Notes: generated by a model not told the origin, from the letters alone. Positions 33,902 through 43,851 are shown, numbered from the stretch's first letter. The stretch: DNA of 64,000 nucleotides from Sphaerochaeta sp. (GCA_022482495.1 JAKVPA010000002.1:242123-306122), one strand, 5' to 3'. Numbers and translations are program-made.

Positions 33902-35978
33902 TTGCCGTCTCCACCGGGTACATCGGGGATTCATCCAGCGTGCGGCGGATGACCTCGTGGTCGGCGGACAGGAGTCCGGGATCCTTTGCCATCACCTCAT
34001 CCAGGTAGGTTTTCACGTCTTCCAGCATCGGGATGTCGGAGAGGGACGCGTACTTCAGGTTGATGAACCCGCTCTGCTTGACACCGGCAAGGTCACCGGC
34101 ACCCCGGATGGCCAGATCCTTCTCGGCGATGAGGAAGCCGTCGTTGGTCTGTTTCATCACGGAGAGACGCTCTTTCGCCTCTTCCGTCAAGTCATCACCG
34201 AAGACAAGGAAGCAGTACGACTGCAGTTCGCTCCGTCCCACCCGGCCACGGAGCTGGTGCAGGGCGGCAAGCCCGAACCGTTCGGCGTGCTCGATGACCA
34301 TGCAGGTGGCGTTGGGGATGTCGATGCCTACTTCGACGACGCTGGTGGAGACCAGGTACCGCAGTTCCCCCTTCTGGAACTTCTCCAGGATATCGACCTT
34401 CTCCTGTTCCTCCAGCTTGCTGTGCATCAAGGCGGCGGGGACTCCGGGGTACTCCGTCTTGAGGAAATCGTACATGCTGGTCACATCGCGCAGGTCGCTC
34501 TGGCCGGAATCATCGATCCGGGGGTAGACGAAGTACGCCTGATGCCCCCGTTTCAGCTCCACGCCGATGGATTGGTACATCCGCTCCCGTGACGATTCCC
34601 TTACCAGGTAGGTGATGACCGGCTTCCTGCCGGGAGGCATCGTCTTCAGTGTGGAGACGTTCACCGAGCCGAAGACGGTCAGCGACAAAGTCCGGGGGAT
34701 CGGGGTGGCGGTCATCAGAAGGAGGTCGGGCACTTTGGCCTTGCCGGTCAGCGCCAGGCGCTGGTCGACGCCGAAGCGATGCTGCTCGTCGATGATCACA
34801 TAGCCAAGGTCGTGGAACTCCACCTCCTTGGAGAACAGGGCGTGGGTGCCGATGACGATGTCCACCTCCCCCTGCTTGATGTGTTCCAACAGTTCGGTCC
34901 GCTGTTTGCCTTTGACACTCCCGGTGAGGAACGCCAGGCGGATTCCCAGCGGCTCGAGGAGCCGGGCGGCAGAGTTGGCGTGCTGGCGGGCAAGAAGCTC
35001 CGTCGGCGCCATGAACGCCACCTGTCTGCCCTGGGGCAGCACGTGGAGGGCGGACAGCCAGGCGACCAAGGTTTTGCCGGAACCGACGTCTCCTTGGAGC
35101 AGACGGTTCATCGGCGTCTCGCTGTCCAGGTCGGATCGTATCTCCTTCAGGCTGGTCATCTGGTCCTCCGTCAGGTGGAACGGCAGGGACTCGATGCATT
35201 TCAACTCCAGCTTGTTTGGCGCGCTGGGCCGGTTGGTCCGGTCCGCCTCCTCGCCACGGTGACGCCGTGTCAGCCACATCAAATAGAACAGTTCGTCGAA
35301 CGCCAGGGAACGCTGTGCCTGCACCCGCTGATCTTCGCTTGTCGGGAAGTGAAGGGCGCGGATGGCCGTATCGGTGTCCATCAGATGGAACGTTTCCCGG
35401 GCGGAGGCGGGCAGTTCATCCTGGAAGCGCGGCACACTGTCCAGCACCGCCTTGACGTCCCGCCGGATGATCCGCTGGGTCAACGAACCGCGCAGTGGAT
35501 AGATCGGGAGGATCTGGCCGAACTGGGGAGGCGGCGCGTCCTCCTCCGGCCATGGCACCACCTCGAACTGGGTGGACTGGATGACGCCGTGGAACTGTTG
35601 GATCAACGCGTACAGATAGTAGAAATGGGAGACGAGGAGCGTGTGTTCCAGAAAGTTGCGGCCGAAGCAGAGCAGGGAGAGCTGGCGCCGGGCTCCCTCG
35701 CAGTCCCGGACGATGACCTTCAGCGTACGTTTGGCAAAGGAGCGTCCTCCGAAGAACTCATGACGGACCACCTGGACCCGGGTGTTGGCGTATTCGCCCT
35801 CGGCGCACTGGTCGATGGGCCGGATCACCGACCGGTCTTCCCAGGAGCGGGGGGAGAGGGCAAGCAGGTCGCTCTTCGTGACGATGTCCATCTCCCGGTA
35901 GCTTGCCTGTGCCGCCGGACCGACCCCGCTGAGCTTCTCCACCCCGTCGGTGAGGTTCCTCAGATACCGTCCGTCCAT
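33897..35978 (-). CDS. recG: ATP-dependent DNA helicase RecG
   Basis: The 693-residue protein has the N-terminal wedge domain and a superfamily-2 helicase core: motif I GDVGSGKTLVAWLSAL, Q-box region, motif II DEQHRFGV, motif III MTATPIPRTLSL, motif VI QLRGRVGRS and the RecG-specific TRG-like region after EERLSVMKQTNDGFLIAEKD. It remodels stalled forks and branched DNA. Its start overlaps the YggT-family gene stop by 1 nt. The 3' end coincides with the right end of the integrated element. Confidence 0.97.
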   Translation of the reverse strand: MDGRYLRNLTDGVEKLSGVGPAAQASYREMDIVTKSDLLALSPRSWEDRSVIRPIDQCAEGEYANTRVQVVRHEFFGGRSFAKRTLKVIVRDCEGARRQLSLLCFGRNFLEHTLLVSHFYYLYALIQQFHGVIQSTQFEVVPWPEEDAPPPQFGQILPIYPLRGSLTQRIIRRDVKAVLDSVPRFQDELPASARETFHLMDTDTAIRALHFPTSEDQRVQAQRSLAFDELFYLMWLTRRHRGEEADRTNRPSAPNKLELKCIESLPFHLTEDQMTSLKEIRSDLDSETPMNRLLQGDVGSGKTLVAWLSALHVLPQGRQVAFMAPTELLARQHANSAARLLEPLGIRLAFLTGSVKGKQRTELLEHIKQGEVDIVIGTHALFSKEVEFHDLGYVIIDEQHRFGVDQRLALTGKAKVPDLLLMTATPIPRTLSLTVFGSVNVSTLKTMPPGRKPVITYLVRESSRERMYQSIGVELKRGHQAYFVYPRIDDSGQSDLRDVTSMYDFLKTEYPGVPAALMHSKLEEQEKVDILEKFQKGELRYLVSTSVVEVGIDIPNATCMVIEHAERFGLAALHQLRGRVGRSELQSYCFLVFGDDLTEEAKERLSVMKQTNDGFLIAEKDLAIRGAGDLAGVKQSGFINLKYASLSDIPMLEDVKTYLDEVMAKDPGLLSADHEVIRRTLDESPMYPVETAS

Positions 35979-36598
35979 TACAGCCGCACCAGAGCCGAGA
36001 CCAGCAGCCCCATCAGGTACTTGGCCAGGAGGTACATGACCAAGGTGAACACCAGCGTGCTCCAGACCAATGTCCGGTTGTTCACCGCCTTGCGGCCGAA
36101 GAACAGCCGTTGGACGAAATCAAGCAGGTCCCCGATCATCGAGTCCAGAACCTTGATGGTGTACATCGTGGTGGGGGAGCGGTGGTAGCAGTACACCACA
36201 CGGACGATCAGAATGATCAAAAAGAACCAGAACAGGGGGCTTACCAGATACCCCCAAAGCGTCTGGACCAGCATGGCAAGCACCATGCCGATGGTAAGCC
36301 GTCCATAGGTTCCGAACATCCGGAGGATACTCTGCAGGATGGACAGGACGGCCAGGGCGGCAAGCGGCGTCAGGTCGAAGTTGGACCGTTTCAGTCCGGT
36401 GAGCGGGGAGAACCAGGAAAGATACGGATCGATGATTCTCCTCAGGAAGGACAGGACGGGATTCTCCATCATCTGGCCGGGGATGCGCACCCAGGTGAGG
36501 ATCACCCGGATCCAGATGAGAAACATGTAGACGCTGATCAACGCGGCGAACACGTTGGCGATATGCATCAATACGGTGGGATTCTGTGGTACGTACAT
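35978..36598 (-). CDS. YggT-family membrane protein with two YggT units
   Basis: The 206-residue protein has four main hydrophobic helices arranged as two YggT repeats: IRVILTWVRIPGQ..NPVLSFLRRIIDPYLSWFSP in the first and a more divergent RVVYCYHRSPTTMYTIKVLDSMIGD in the second. YggT proteins are inner-membrane proteins tied to osmotic adaptation or cell division in other bacteria. It lies between dnaE and recG with 12-nt and 1-nt junctions, so it is co-transcribed with both. Confidence 0.8.
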   Translation of the reverse strand: MYVPQNPTVLMHIANVFAALISVYMFLIWIRVILTWVRIPGQMMENPVLSFLRRIIDPYLSWFSPLTGLKRSNFDLTPLAALAVLSILQSILRMFGTYGRLTIGMVLAMLVQTLWGYLVSPLFWFFLIILIVRVVYCYHRSPTTMYTIKVLDSMIGDLLDFVQRLFFGRKAVNNRTLVWSTLVFTLVMYLLAKYLMGLLVSALVRL

Positions 36599-36610
36599 AA
36601 CAGCTCCTCG

Positions 36611-39600
36611 TCAATCATAATATATCGATTCGATGGGCAGGCTGTCCTTCATCACCGTGGTGAAGACATCACTGTACGAGACGCTGAATTCCCGACCGCA
36701 CTTGATGGTGGTCTTCACGTTCCGCTGTTGGTCGTTGACGGTAAGATACAGCCGGATCTGCCCGGGGTATTCCAGACAACTGTCATGGAGCTTCTCCAGC
36801 ACATCCTTGGTGCACATCTGTTTGTCCATCTCGATATGGCATTCACTGACGGCGATGGGAGGCAGCTGGTTGGGATCCTGGTACACCTTGTCGATCAAAA
36901 AAGAGAGTTTCTCCATCCCCCGGGAATTGTCGAATTTCCCGGTGAACCCATAGATGCCGTCCTGTTGCAGGATGTCCTTGTACTGGGCGTACGTCTTGGG
37001 GAACATCGTCGCGCTGAAAGAGGCGTTGCGGTCCGTCAGGGTGAGGAACGCCATCACCGTCTCCTTCTTGGTGGTGAACTGCCGGAGGGTGGTCAGGGAC
37101 GCCACAATGTTGGTGTCCCGGCCGAACGGCAGCTGTTCCGGTTTGGAGGTGTCGACGACGACGCATTTTTTGATCACCTCACGGTACTGGTCCAGCGGGT
37201 GCCCGCTGACATAGAACCCCAGTACCTGTTTCTCCGTCTCCAGTTTTTCCGAAAGGGCCCAGTCGTCCTTCATCTCCATCTGGTACTCGTCAAACTGGGG
37301 TTCGGTGCTTTCATCGAACAACGAAATCTGCCCGTAGGCCGTCGCTTCCTTTCTCCGGGTGGCGAACGCCACCGCTCCCTCGATGTTGGCAAGGAGCGTC
37401 GGACGGTTGACCCCCAGGCTGTCGAACGCCCCGGCCTTGATCAACGATTCCAGAAGCTTTGAGTTGTACGCCCTGCCATCCAACCGCATCAGGTAGTTGA
37501 CGAAACTGGTGAACGGGCCGTTCTTTTCCCGCTCCGCGACGAGCAGCTTGACCGGTTCCTCGCCGACGTTCTTGATGCCGGCCAGTCCGTAGACGATCAC
37601 GCCATCGGCGACGGTGAAGTAGCACTCACTCTTGTTGATGTCCGGCGGCTGGATCTTCAGACCCATTTCCTTGGCCACTTCCAGGTACTCGTTGAACTTG
37701 TCCGGGTTGCCCATTTCGTTGGTCAGGTTGGCCGCAAGGAACTCGGCGGGGTAGTTGGCTTTGAGGAACGCCGTCTGGTAGGCCACCAGGGAGTACGCCA
37801 CTGCGTGGCTCTTGTTGAAGCCGTAGCCGGCAAACGGCTTGAGCATCTCGAAGATCTCGTCGGCGTGCGCCTTGGTCCGGCCCAGCTTCTGGGCCCCTTC
37901 CTCGAAGATCGGCAGTTCGTGGGCCAGCTTCTCCGCTTTCTTCTTGCCCATGATACGCCTGAGGATGTCCGCCTGTCCCAGCGAATAGCCGGCGATCACC
38001 TGGGCGACCTTCATCACCTGCTCCTGGTAGACGATCACGCCGTAGGTGTTCTCCAGCACCGGTTTCAGGTCGGGGTCCGGGTAGTGGATCGGTTGTTTGC
38101 CGTTCTTGCAGTTGATGAACGTCGGGATGTACTGCATCGGGCCGGGACGGTACAACGCGTTCAATGCCACGATGTCCTCGATGCTGTCCGGATGGGCCTG
38201 CCGGAGGATCTGCTGCATGCCGGAACTCTCGAACTGGAACACCGCCGTGGAGTCCCCGTTGCAGAGCATCCGGAACGTCTTCGGATCGTGGTCGTCGATG
38301 GCGTTGATGTCGAAGTTCGGTTTTTTCTTGTGGATCAGATCCACCGTGTGCTTGATCAACGTCAGCGTCTTCAACCCCAAAAAGTCCATCTTCACCAAAC
38401 CGCATTCCTCGATCTGGTCCATCGTGTACTGGGTGGCCTGGTTGCCCGTCTTGGGATCACGGTACAGCGGCACGTAGTTGACCAGCGGCTCCTGCCCGAT
38501 GACCACGCCGGCGGCGTGGGTGGAGGTGTTGCGGTTCATCCCTTCCAGTTTCCGCGCCACGCTGAACAGGGTGGCGTACACTCCGCCCTTGGCCTCCAAT
38601 TGCCCCAGTTCGGGGTTCTGGGCGAACGCCTTCGCCAACGTCATCTTCGGGTCGTCGGGGATCAGCTTGCAGATCCGGGTCGACTCGTCGAACGGGATGT
38701 CCAAGACCCGGGCGCAGTCCTTGACCACCGCCTTGGCCTTCAACGTCCCAAACGTGGCGATCTGCGCCACCCGGTTCTTGCCATAGTGCTCCGTCACGTA
38801 CTGGATCACTTCCTTGCGCCGTTCGAAGCAGAAGTCCACGTCGAAATCCGGCATGGATACCCGTTCCGGGTTGAGGAACCGTTCGAACAGCAGGTTGTAC
38901 TTCATCGGATCCACATCGGTGATGTTGATGGAGTACGCCACCAGGCTTCCGGCGCCGGAGCCGCGTCCCGGCCCCACCGGGATGCCGTGGTTCTTCGCCC
39001 ACCGGATGTAGTCCATGACGATCAGGAAGTAGCCTTGGAAGTCCATCTTGATGATGATGTCCAGCTCGTAGTCCAGCCGCTGCTGCAGCTGGGGCGTTAT
39101 TGTCCCGTATCGATTCTTCAGCCCTTCATTGGCCAGGTACCTGAGGTACTCCGCCGTGTCCTTGAATCCATCCGGCACCTGGAAGACAGGCAGTTTCGGG
39201 CCGGGGAAGTGGATCTGGATGTCGCACCGCTGGGCGATCCTGTTGGTATTCTCGATCGCCTCGGGACACCAGGAGAACAGCTGTTTCATCTCCTCGGGGC
39301 TCTTGAAGTAGAACTCGGAGCTGGGGAAGCGCATCCGGTTGGGATCGTCCCGCTTGCTGTTGGTGCCGATGCACAGCAGGATGTCCTGCGCTTCTGCGTC
39401 ATCCTTTTCGATGTAGTGGATGTCGTTGGTGCATACCAAGGGGATGCCGGTCTCTTCGTGCAGTTTGACCAAGAGCGGGTTGGTCAGCTTCTGTTCTTCC
39501 AGCCCATGGTCCTGCATCTCCAGATAGTACCGTCCGTCGTCGAAGACCGAGTTGAACCACAGCGCCCGGCGCTTGGCTTCCTCGTACTGTCCTCCCAGGA

Positions 39601-40219
39601 GGTTCTGCAGGATCTCGCCGGCCAGACACGCCGACAGGCAGATCAACCCCTCGTTGTGCTCTTCAAGCAGTTTGTCGTCGATCCTCGGTTTGTAGTAGAA
39701 CCCTTCCGTCCAGGCGGCGGAGTTCAGTTCCATCAGATTGTGGTACCCTTTCTCGTTCATCGCCAGGAGGATCAGATGGTAGCGGTGGTCATGGTTGTGG
39801 TCCCCCGGCTCCGGAATGAACGTGTGGTCGGCCGGGTTGCAGTAGAACTCACAGCCGATGATCGGGTTGATGCCTGCTTCCTTGCACGCCTTGTAGAAGC
39901 GAAGCGCGCCGAACATGTTGCCGTGGTCAGTCAGCGCCAGGCTGCGCATCCCGTAGCTTTTCGCCTTGGCCACGTACCGGTCGATCTTCGCCGCGCCGTC
40001 CAGCAGCGAGAAGTCGCTGTGGTCGTGCAGGTGGACGAACCCTGGGTCGGGCAGCTCGTCCGCCGCCTTCTCCTCCGCCGGCGCCTGTGGCTGGGGTGGG
40101 GCGGCTGCCGCCGTCTCTTCCTCTTCCTCGATTTCCTGTTCTTCCTCCGCCTGTTGGGCGAGGAGCTCATCATCGGAGATCGGTTGTTCCTGTTGTTGGT
40201 CGGTCTGTTTCTCTTCCAT
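36611..40219 (-). CDS. dnaE: DNA polymerase III alpha subunit with acidic N-terminal extension
   Basis: The 1202-residue protein carries the PHP domain from about residue 61 (FVHLHDHSDFSLLDGA), the polymerase palm with GPGRGSGAGSLVAYSI and the catalytic SMPDFDVDFCFERR, the fingers region GYGFNKSHAVAYS, then a helix-hairpin-helix and OB fold. It is the replicative polymerase. The first 58 residues form an extra Glu/Gln/Ala/Pro-rich tail absent from standard DnaE. Homology starts only after it. The ATG at 40219 is 2 nt after the stop of the FAD-domain gene. The full length reads without a frameshift. Confidence 0.97.
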   Translation of the reverse strand: MEEKQTDQQQEQPISDDELLAQQAEEEQEIEEEEETAAAAPPQPQAPAEEKAADELPDPGFVHLHDHSDFSLLDGAAKIDRYVAKAKSYGMRSLALTDHGNMFGALRFYKACKEAGINPIIGCEFYCNPADHTFIPEPGDHNHDHRYHLILLAMNEKGYHNLMELNSAAWTEGFYYKPRIDDKLLEEHNEGLICLSACLAGEILQNLLGGQYEEAKRRALWFNSVFDDGRYYLEMQDHGLEEQKLTNPLLVKLHEETGIPLVCTNDIHYIEKDDAEAQDILLCIGTNSKRDDPNRMRFPSSEFYFKSPEEMKQLFSWCPEAIENTNRIAQRCDIQIHFPGPKLPVFQVPDGFKDTAEYLRYLANEGLKNRYGTITPQLQQRLDYELDIIIKMDFQGYFLIVMDYIRWAKNHGIPVGPGRGSGAGSLVAYSINITDVDPMKYNLLFERFLNPERVSMPDFDVDFCFERRKEVIQYVTEHYGKNRVAQIATFGTLKAKAVVKDCARVLDIPFDESTRICKLIPDDPKMTLAKAFAQNPELGQLEAKGGVYATLFSVARKLEGMNRNTSTHAAGVVIGQEPLVNYVPLYRDPKTGNQATQYTMDQIEECGLVKMDFLGLKTLTLIKHTVDLIHKKKPNFDINAIDDHDPKTFRMLCNGDSTAVFQFESSGMQQILRQAHPDSIEDIVALNALYRPGPMQYIPTFINCKNGKQPIHYPDPDLKPVLENTYGVIVYQEQVMKVAQVIAGYSLGQADILRRIMGKKKAEKLAHELPIFEEGAQKLGRTKAHADEIFEMLKPFAGYGFNKSHAVAYSLVAYQTAFLKANYPAEFLAANLTNEMGNPDKFNEYLEVAKEMGLKIQPPDINKSECYFTVADGVIVYGLAGIKNVGEEPVKLLVAEREKNGPFTSFVNYLMRLDGRAYNSKLLESLIKAGAFDSLGVNRPTLLANIEGAVAFATRRKEATAYGQISLFDESTEPQFDEYQMEMKDDWALSEKLETEKQVLGFYVSGHPLDQYREVIKKCVVVDTSKPEQLPFGRDTNIVASLTTLRQFTTKKETVMAFLTLTDRNASFSATMFPKTYAQYKDILQQDGIYGFTGKFDNSRGMEKLSFLIDKVYQDPNQLPPIAVSECHIEMDKQMCTKDVLEKLHDSCLEYPGQIRLYLTVNDQQRNVKTTIKCGREFSVSYSDVFTTVMKDSLPIESIYYD

Positions 40220-40221
40220 GG

Positions 40222-41112
40222 TCAACTCTGCAGATAGATGGTGTTCAAGTCATACAGGATGGATCCGAACATCCGAAGCGCCCGCTCCTGTTGCAGCGCG
40301 CTCAGACTGGGGTAGGTTTTCTGGAGCTCCCCCTTGAGGTTCCCAATGATGGTGCGGATCGTCTTGGGAGAGACGGGAAGGTTGATGCCGGAAAGTTGCC
40401 CGATGATCTCCTTGCTGATGAAAAATCCCTTCTTGGGGAACGTGATGCACATCTGCACCTTGCCCAACGCCACGGCGGTCCGCTCCGCCTGGAAGGCCAG
40501 CAGGACGGCCGCGTTCCCTTCCCGTGCCGGGTTTCCGATCAACAGGAACCGCTGGTAGTTGCCGTATTCCAGACCGATGCGGATCTGGGTGAGCAGGAAT
40601 TTTCCTTCGAACGGGGTGAGTTTCCCATCCTTGTCGTACAGACGGGAGACGGGAATCCACCGGGTGGAGCATTTGCCGTTGGGCAGGTACACCCGCACTT
40701 CCGCCACGGCGTCCAGTACGGCCAGCGCCGTGGGGATGGACAGGCGGATGTCCGGGATGCACAGCGAGCCGCCGATGGTCATCTGGCGCCGCACGATGGT
40801 GGAACCGATGGAGAGCAGGGCATCCAGCAGCACCTTGGGAAGGATCTGCCGTCCGGTGTCCAGAAGCTGCGCGGCGTTGACCATCGAGCCGATCTGGATG
40901 TACCGGTCGGTGCGGGTGATCCGCTCCAGCTCCTCCAACGCGGACAGGTCGATGATCTCGATGTTGGAATCCATCGGGTAAAAGTCCGGCCGGCTCATCA
41001 GATAGGTTCCCCCGGCCCAGTTCAGCGCGTCGGGGAACCGGTTGGCGATCTGCCCGTACTCGGAGAGGGTGGTCGGGGTGTGGATGGTGGTGGACCTAAG
41101 CTCTTCGTACAT
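40222..41112 (-). CDS. FAD-binding subunit of a divergent xanthine-dehydrogenase-like complex
   Basis: The 296-residue protein has the FAD_binding_5 pattern of molybdenum hydroxylases: ALNWAGGTYLMSRPDFYP, IGSMVNAAQLLD and GSTIVRRQMTIGGSLCIPD (the pyrophosphate-binding IGG loop). It differs strongly from the canonical XdhB at 51597-52484. It is the third gene of a large-[2Fe-2S]-FAD run and overlaps the Fe-S gene by 17 nt. dnaE follows after 2 nt. The physiological reaction is unknown. Confidence 0.8.
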   Translation of the reverse strand: MYEELRSTTIHTPTTLSEYGQIANRFPDALNWAGGTYLMSRPDFYPMDSNIEIIDLSALEELERITRTDRYIQIGSMVNAAQLLDTGRQILPKVLLDALLSIGSTIVRRQMTIGGSLCIPDIRLSIPTALAVLDAVAEVRVYLPNGKCSTRWIPVSRLYDKDGKLTPFEGKFLLTQIRIGLEYGNYQRFLLIGNPAREGNAAVLLAFQAERTAVALGKVQMCITFPKKGFFISKEIIGQLSGINLPVSPKTIRTIIGNLKGELQKTYPSLSALQQERALRMFGSILYDLNTIYLQS

Positions 41113-41650
41113 TCTTTCTCCTCCGGTAGGACAATGCGATCTCCACGATCTGCAGGAGCTCTCCGGTATCCATGCACTGGCAGGTATTCAGGGACAGTTC
41201 CTTGGCGACAGCCTCCTCGTCCAACGGGGTGGTCTCGCCGACGATCTGCGGGCGAAGCCGTCCCGGCATGGAGATTTCCTTGCCGGCGTGGTGTTCTCCG
41301 GTGAGGTTCTGCAGGATGGATTCGATCAACATCGTTTTGGACGCGTAGCAGTTCGGGCAGGGCATGTTGCCGGTCACCTGGTAGGCCCGTTCGATGTCAC
41401 GGCACTGGCGCGTCTTGGAAAATCCGTCAAACGTCTGGATGTTGGCGTCCTTCAGCCGGAAAGCCGGCACCAGACAGGAGAGCACGACGATGTCGTTGAC
41501 CAGCACCAGGCAGTTCCCGCACCGCGAGCCATGGCAGTTGCTGTTCAGCGACCTGCATCCCACATCCTCGGTGAGGATCAGAAGCAGCGGTTTGTTGGAG
41601 TTCACCGAGAGGGAGAGTCCTTTTCCGTCAATGATGCAATCCAGATTCAT
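41096..41650 (-). CDS. [2Fe-2S] subunit of the divergent xanthine-dehydrogenase-like complex
   Basis: The 184-residue protein keeps the plant-type ferredoxin signature C-x4-C-x2-C-x11-C in NCHGSRCGNCLVLVNDIVVLSC and the second cluster pair CPNC and CQC near the C-terminus. The gap between the second pair is about 55 residues, versus about 31 in usual molybdenum hydroxylases. So both clusters seem retained while the rest diverged. It overlaps both neighbours. Confidence 0.75.
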   Translation of the reverse strand: MNLDCIIDGKGLSLSVNSNKPLLLILTEDVGCRSLNSNCHGSRCGNCLVLVNDIVVLSCLVPAFRLKDANIQTFDGFSKTRQCRDIERAYQVTGNMPCPNCYASKTMLIESILQNLTGEHHAGKEISMPGRLRPQIVGETTPLDEEAVAKELSLNTCQCMDTGELLQIVEIALSYRRRKNVRRA

Positions 41651-43587
41651 ATGCGTTTCCTCATGATGGTGTTCAGAATGATTTCACTTTTCATCGGCAG
41701 GGTGACCTGCACGCCGCCCAGAGCCTGGTCCAGGGCCATGGAGAAGGTCGCCAGCGTCATCGAACGGACGGCGCTGGTCACCGACGAGCCCACATCCTCC
41801 CCGTCGCTTTTCAGCGTCAGGTCGATGGTCAGGTTCTTGCCGGTGGCCAGGACCGCCCCGTTTTCCAACAGGGTGGTGACGATGGTGTGCCGGATCTTTT
41901 CCCGATATGCCTGCTCGTCGAAAATTCTGCCGGTCAGAACGGAAACCCAGATGCGTCGGACCAAGGGTTGGAACGCGATGGTGTCCACGGACAGTTCCAG
42001 GACCATCCCCACCCAGCTGGAGGAAGAGAACAGGCTGTCCGATTTGGGAAATCCGTTGACGCTTTCCACCAGGGGGAGCGGGTTGACGAACCGTTTCTGT
42101 TTGACCAGCTCGCAGACCCGCTGGATCTGGGACGGCATCCTGCCGCTGTTGGACGCCAGGACGGACGGACCACTGTCCACCATCTCGTCGGTGTCCGCCG
42201 GAAACTGGATGTTGGCTTCCTGGATTCCCAGCTGTTCGCTGATCACCTTCTTCCAGATGCGCGCGCTGGCCCCGTTGGTATAGAAGCAGGTGTTGACCTT
42301 CACCTTGTCCCCGGGATCCAGCTGCAACTGGACGGACAACGGCGTGATGTTCTTGCAGTCGCTGGAGAAACCGGCAATCCCCGGCCCAAGGGCAAAACCG
42401 ATGCCCCGGGCGTAGCTGATGAACGGGGAGAACTTCTCGTTTTCGTCCCGGAGCACCTGGAAGGTGGCGTACTTGCGGTTGAAATCACTGCGGGCGACCA
42501 GGTCGTTGACCAGCGTTTTCATTTCCGGATACCGCGCGCAGTGGATCAACGCGTCATGGGTGTCGGATGCGCCGTAGAACTGACTCTTCCACGCCCAAGG
42601 GTTCTGCAACGCCTGCTGCGCCACCATGTGGTACTGTGATTCAGTGGTTGCAAGCGCCTCTCCATAGCCCAGATCCCCGTAGAAATGGGCCGGGCTGAGA
42701 TCACTGCTGGAGAACTGGATGGCGCACCGGTAGGCGTCCAGCGGGCAGGGCGGGGCGAAGCCTGCGAACATCTGGTTGGACATTTCCTCGGAGAACAGCG
42801 GGATGGCTCCCTGGTCCACCGTGGCCTTGATGTCGTCGGCGACCGGTTTGCCGTCACCCATGAACCAGGTGGTCCGCTCGACATGCATGGCTGGCCGGTA
42901 TACCGGATAACTGTCCTGGATCTCCACTGGATAGTTTCCTTTCATGCAGGCCAGCGCGGCGATGGCCGCCAGCACCGACGGGGTGATCAGCATTTCGTCG
43001 TGGGGCGCGTAGAACGGGGTGCGGTGGATGACGATTTTCTTCTTGGGGATTAACGTGATGTCGCTGACGGTATCCCGCATGTGGAACATCCACTGCGTCG
43101 GAGCGACGATGTGCAGCGTCCCGCCGTCCATCCCCGCCATGATGCGGGTGATGTAGTAGGATGGGCTGCTCAGACGGGTGTAATCATACGTCCGTGTGAC
43201 GTATTTCAGATCGGGCGCCTTGGTCACCGCATCCATATCCCCCGCTTGGCGGATGTACGGCGCCGACTCTTGGTGCGCCTGGCCCGCTTCGGTGAGCCGG
43301 TAGCTGATGTCGATTTCCTTCGCCTTCAGCTGGACGGATTCACTGTCGAAGCCGAACAGCGCCATGATGGGTTGGCCCTTGTAGGAGATCTGGTTGGAAG
43401 AGAGCAGCGGCATGTAGTCGCTGGCGACTTTCAGACGGTTCTCTCCACGCACGTCCTTCGCTTCGATGGTGAGGAAGCGGGAGCCCAGTTGCGGCAGGTT
43501 GATGGTGTCGATGATGCCGCTGTCCACCGTCGAGCGGATCACAATGCCGTTGAGGATGGTCGCGCGGGAGAAATATGTCTTCGCCAT
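41647..43587 (-). CDS. Large subunit of a divergent molybdenum-hydroxylase-like complex, cofactor motifs lost
   Basis: The 646-residue protein is colinear with the molybdopterin subunit of xanthine dehydrogenases: an N-terminal a/b hammerhead (ISYKGQPIMALFGFDSESVQLKAKEI) and a central YITRIMAGMDGGTLHIVAPTQ matching the EP..A....dG.l.v..sTQ pattern. The cofactor-binding GGGFG loop is replaced by YAPHD, and no QG-x-G-x-Q motif is visible. It is shorter than the roughly 760 residues usual. The enzyme may have lost or changed its cofactor. The ATG at 43587 begins the run that continues into dnaE. Confidence 0.7.
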   Translation of the reverse strand: MAKTYFSRATILNGIVIRSTVDSGIIDTINLPQLGSRFLTIEAKDVRGENRLKVASDYMPLLSSNQISYKGQPIMALFGFDSESVQLKAKEIDISYRLTEAGQAHQESAPYIRQAGDMDAVTKAPDLKYVTRTYDYTRLSSPSYYITRIMAGMDGGTLHIVAPTQWMFHMRDTVSDITLIPKKKIVIHRTPFYAPHDEMLITPSVLAAIAALACMKGNYPVEIQDSYPVYRPAMHVERTTWFMGDGKPVADDIKATVDQGAIPLFSEEMSNQMFAGFAPPCPLDAYRCAIQFSSSDLSPAHFYGDLGYGEALATTESQYHMVAQQALQNPWAWKSQFYGASDTHDALIHCARYPEMKTLVNDLVARSDFNRKYATFQVLRDENEKFSPFISYARGIGFALGPGIAGFSSDCKNITPLSVQLQLDPGDKVKVNTCFYTNGASARIWKKVISEQLGIQEANIQFPADTDEMVDSGPSVLASNSGRMPSQIQRVCELVKQKRFVNPLPLVESVNGFPKSDSLFSSSSWVGMVLELSVDTIAFQPLVRRIWVSVLTGRIFDEQAYREKIRHTIVTTLLENGAVLATGKNLTIDLTLKSDGEDVGSSVTSAVRSMTLATFSMALDQALGGVQVTLPMKSEIILNTIMRKRI

Positions 43588-43738
43588 ACGCTCAATGTAC
43601 CATGGAACAGCACCCTTAGCAAGAAAGGACGGCCGGTTGGAGCGATTCCAAAAACGTTCCAAACGGACGAACATGCGAAAAGAAACCGGGAAATCGGACG
43701 GTTAATCTGAACCCGTTCACACAAGTGTCGACAACAGC

Positions 43739-43767
43739 TTGCACAAGAGGCGCCAAATCGATACAGT
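43739..43767 (+). promoter_or_regulatory. Promoter of gap
   Basis: TTGCAC and TACAGT are separated by 17 nt, giving a leader of about 110 nt before the gap ATG. Confidence 0.5.
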
Positions 43768-43851
43768 GGAAAGGCCAGCAGGAAAGATGAGGCGAAAGAG
43801 TTTTCATTTCTCCCATTATCCAGTAAGCTGTCCTATGCAAAACAAATAAAT

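Noticed and set aside
37805..40237. An 810-codon open frame antisense to dnaE, and similar long frames opposite other genes
   Set aside because: They mirror the codon bias of the GC-rich real genes, have no ribosome sites or family features, and overlap certain genes fully.
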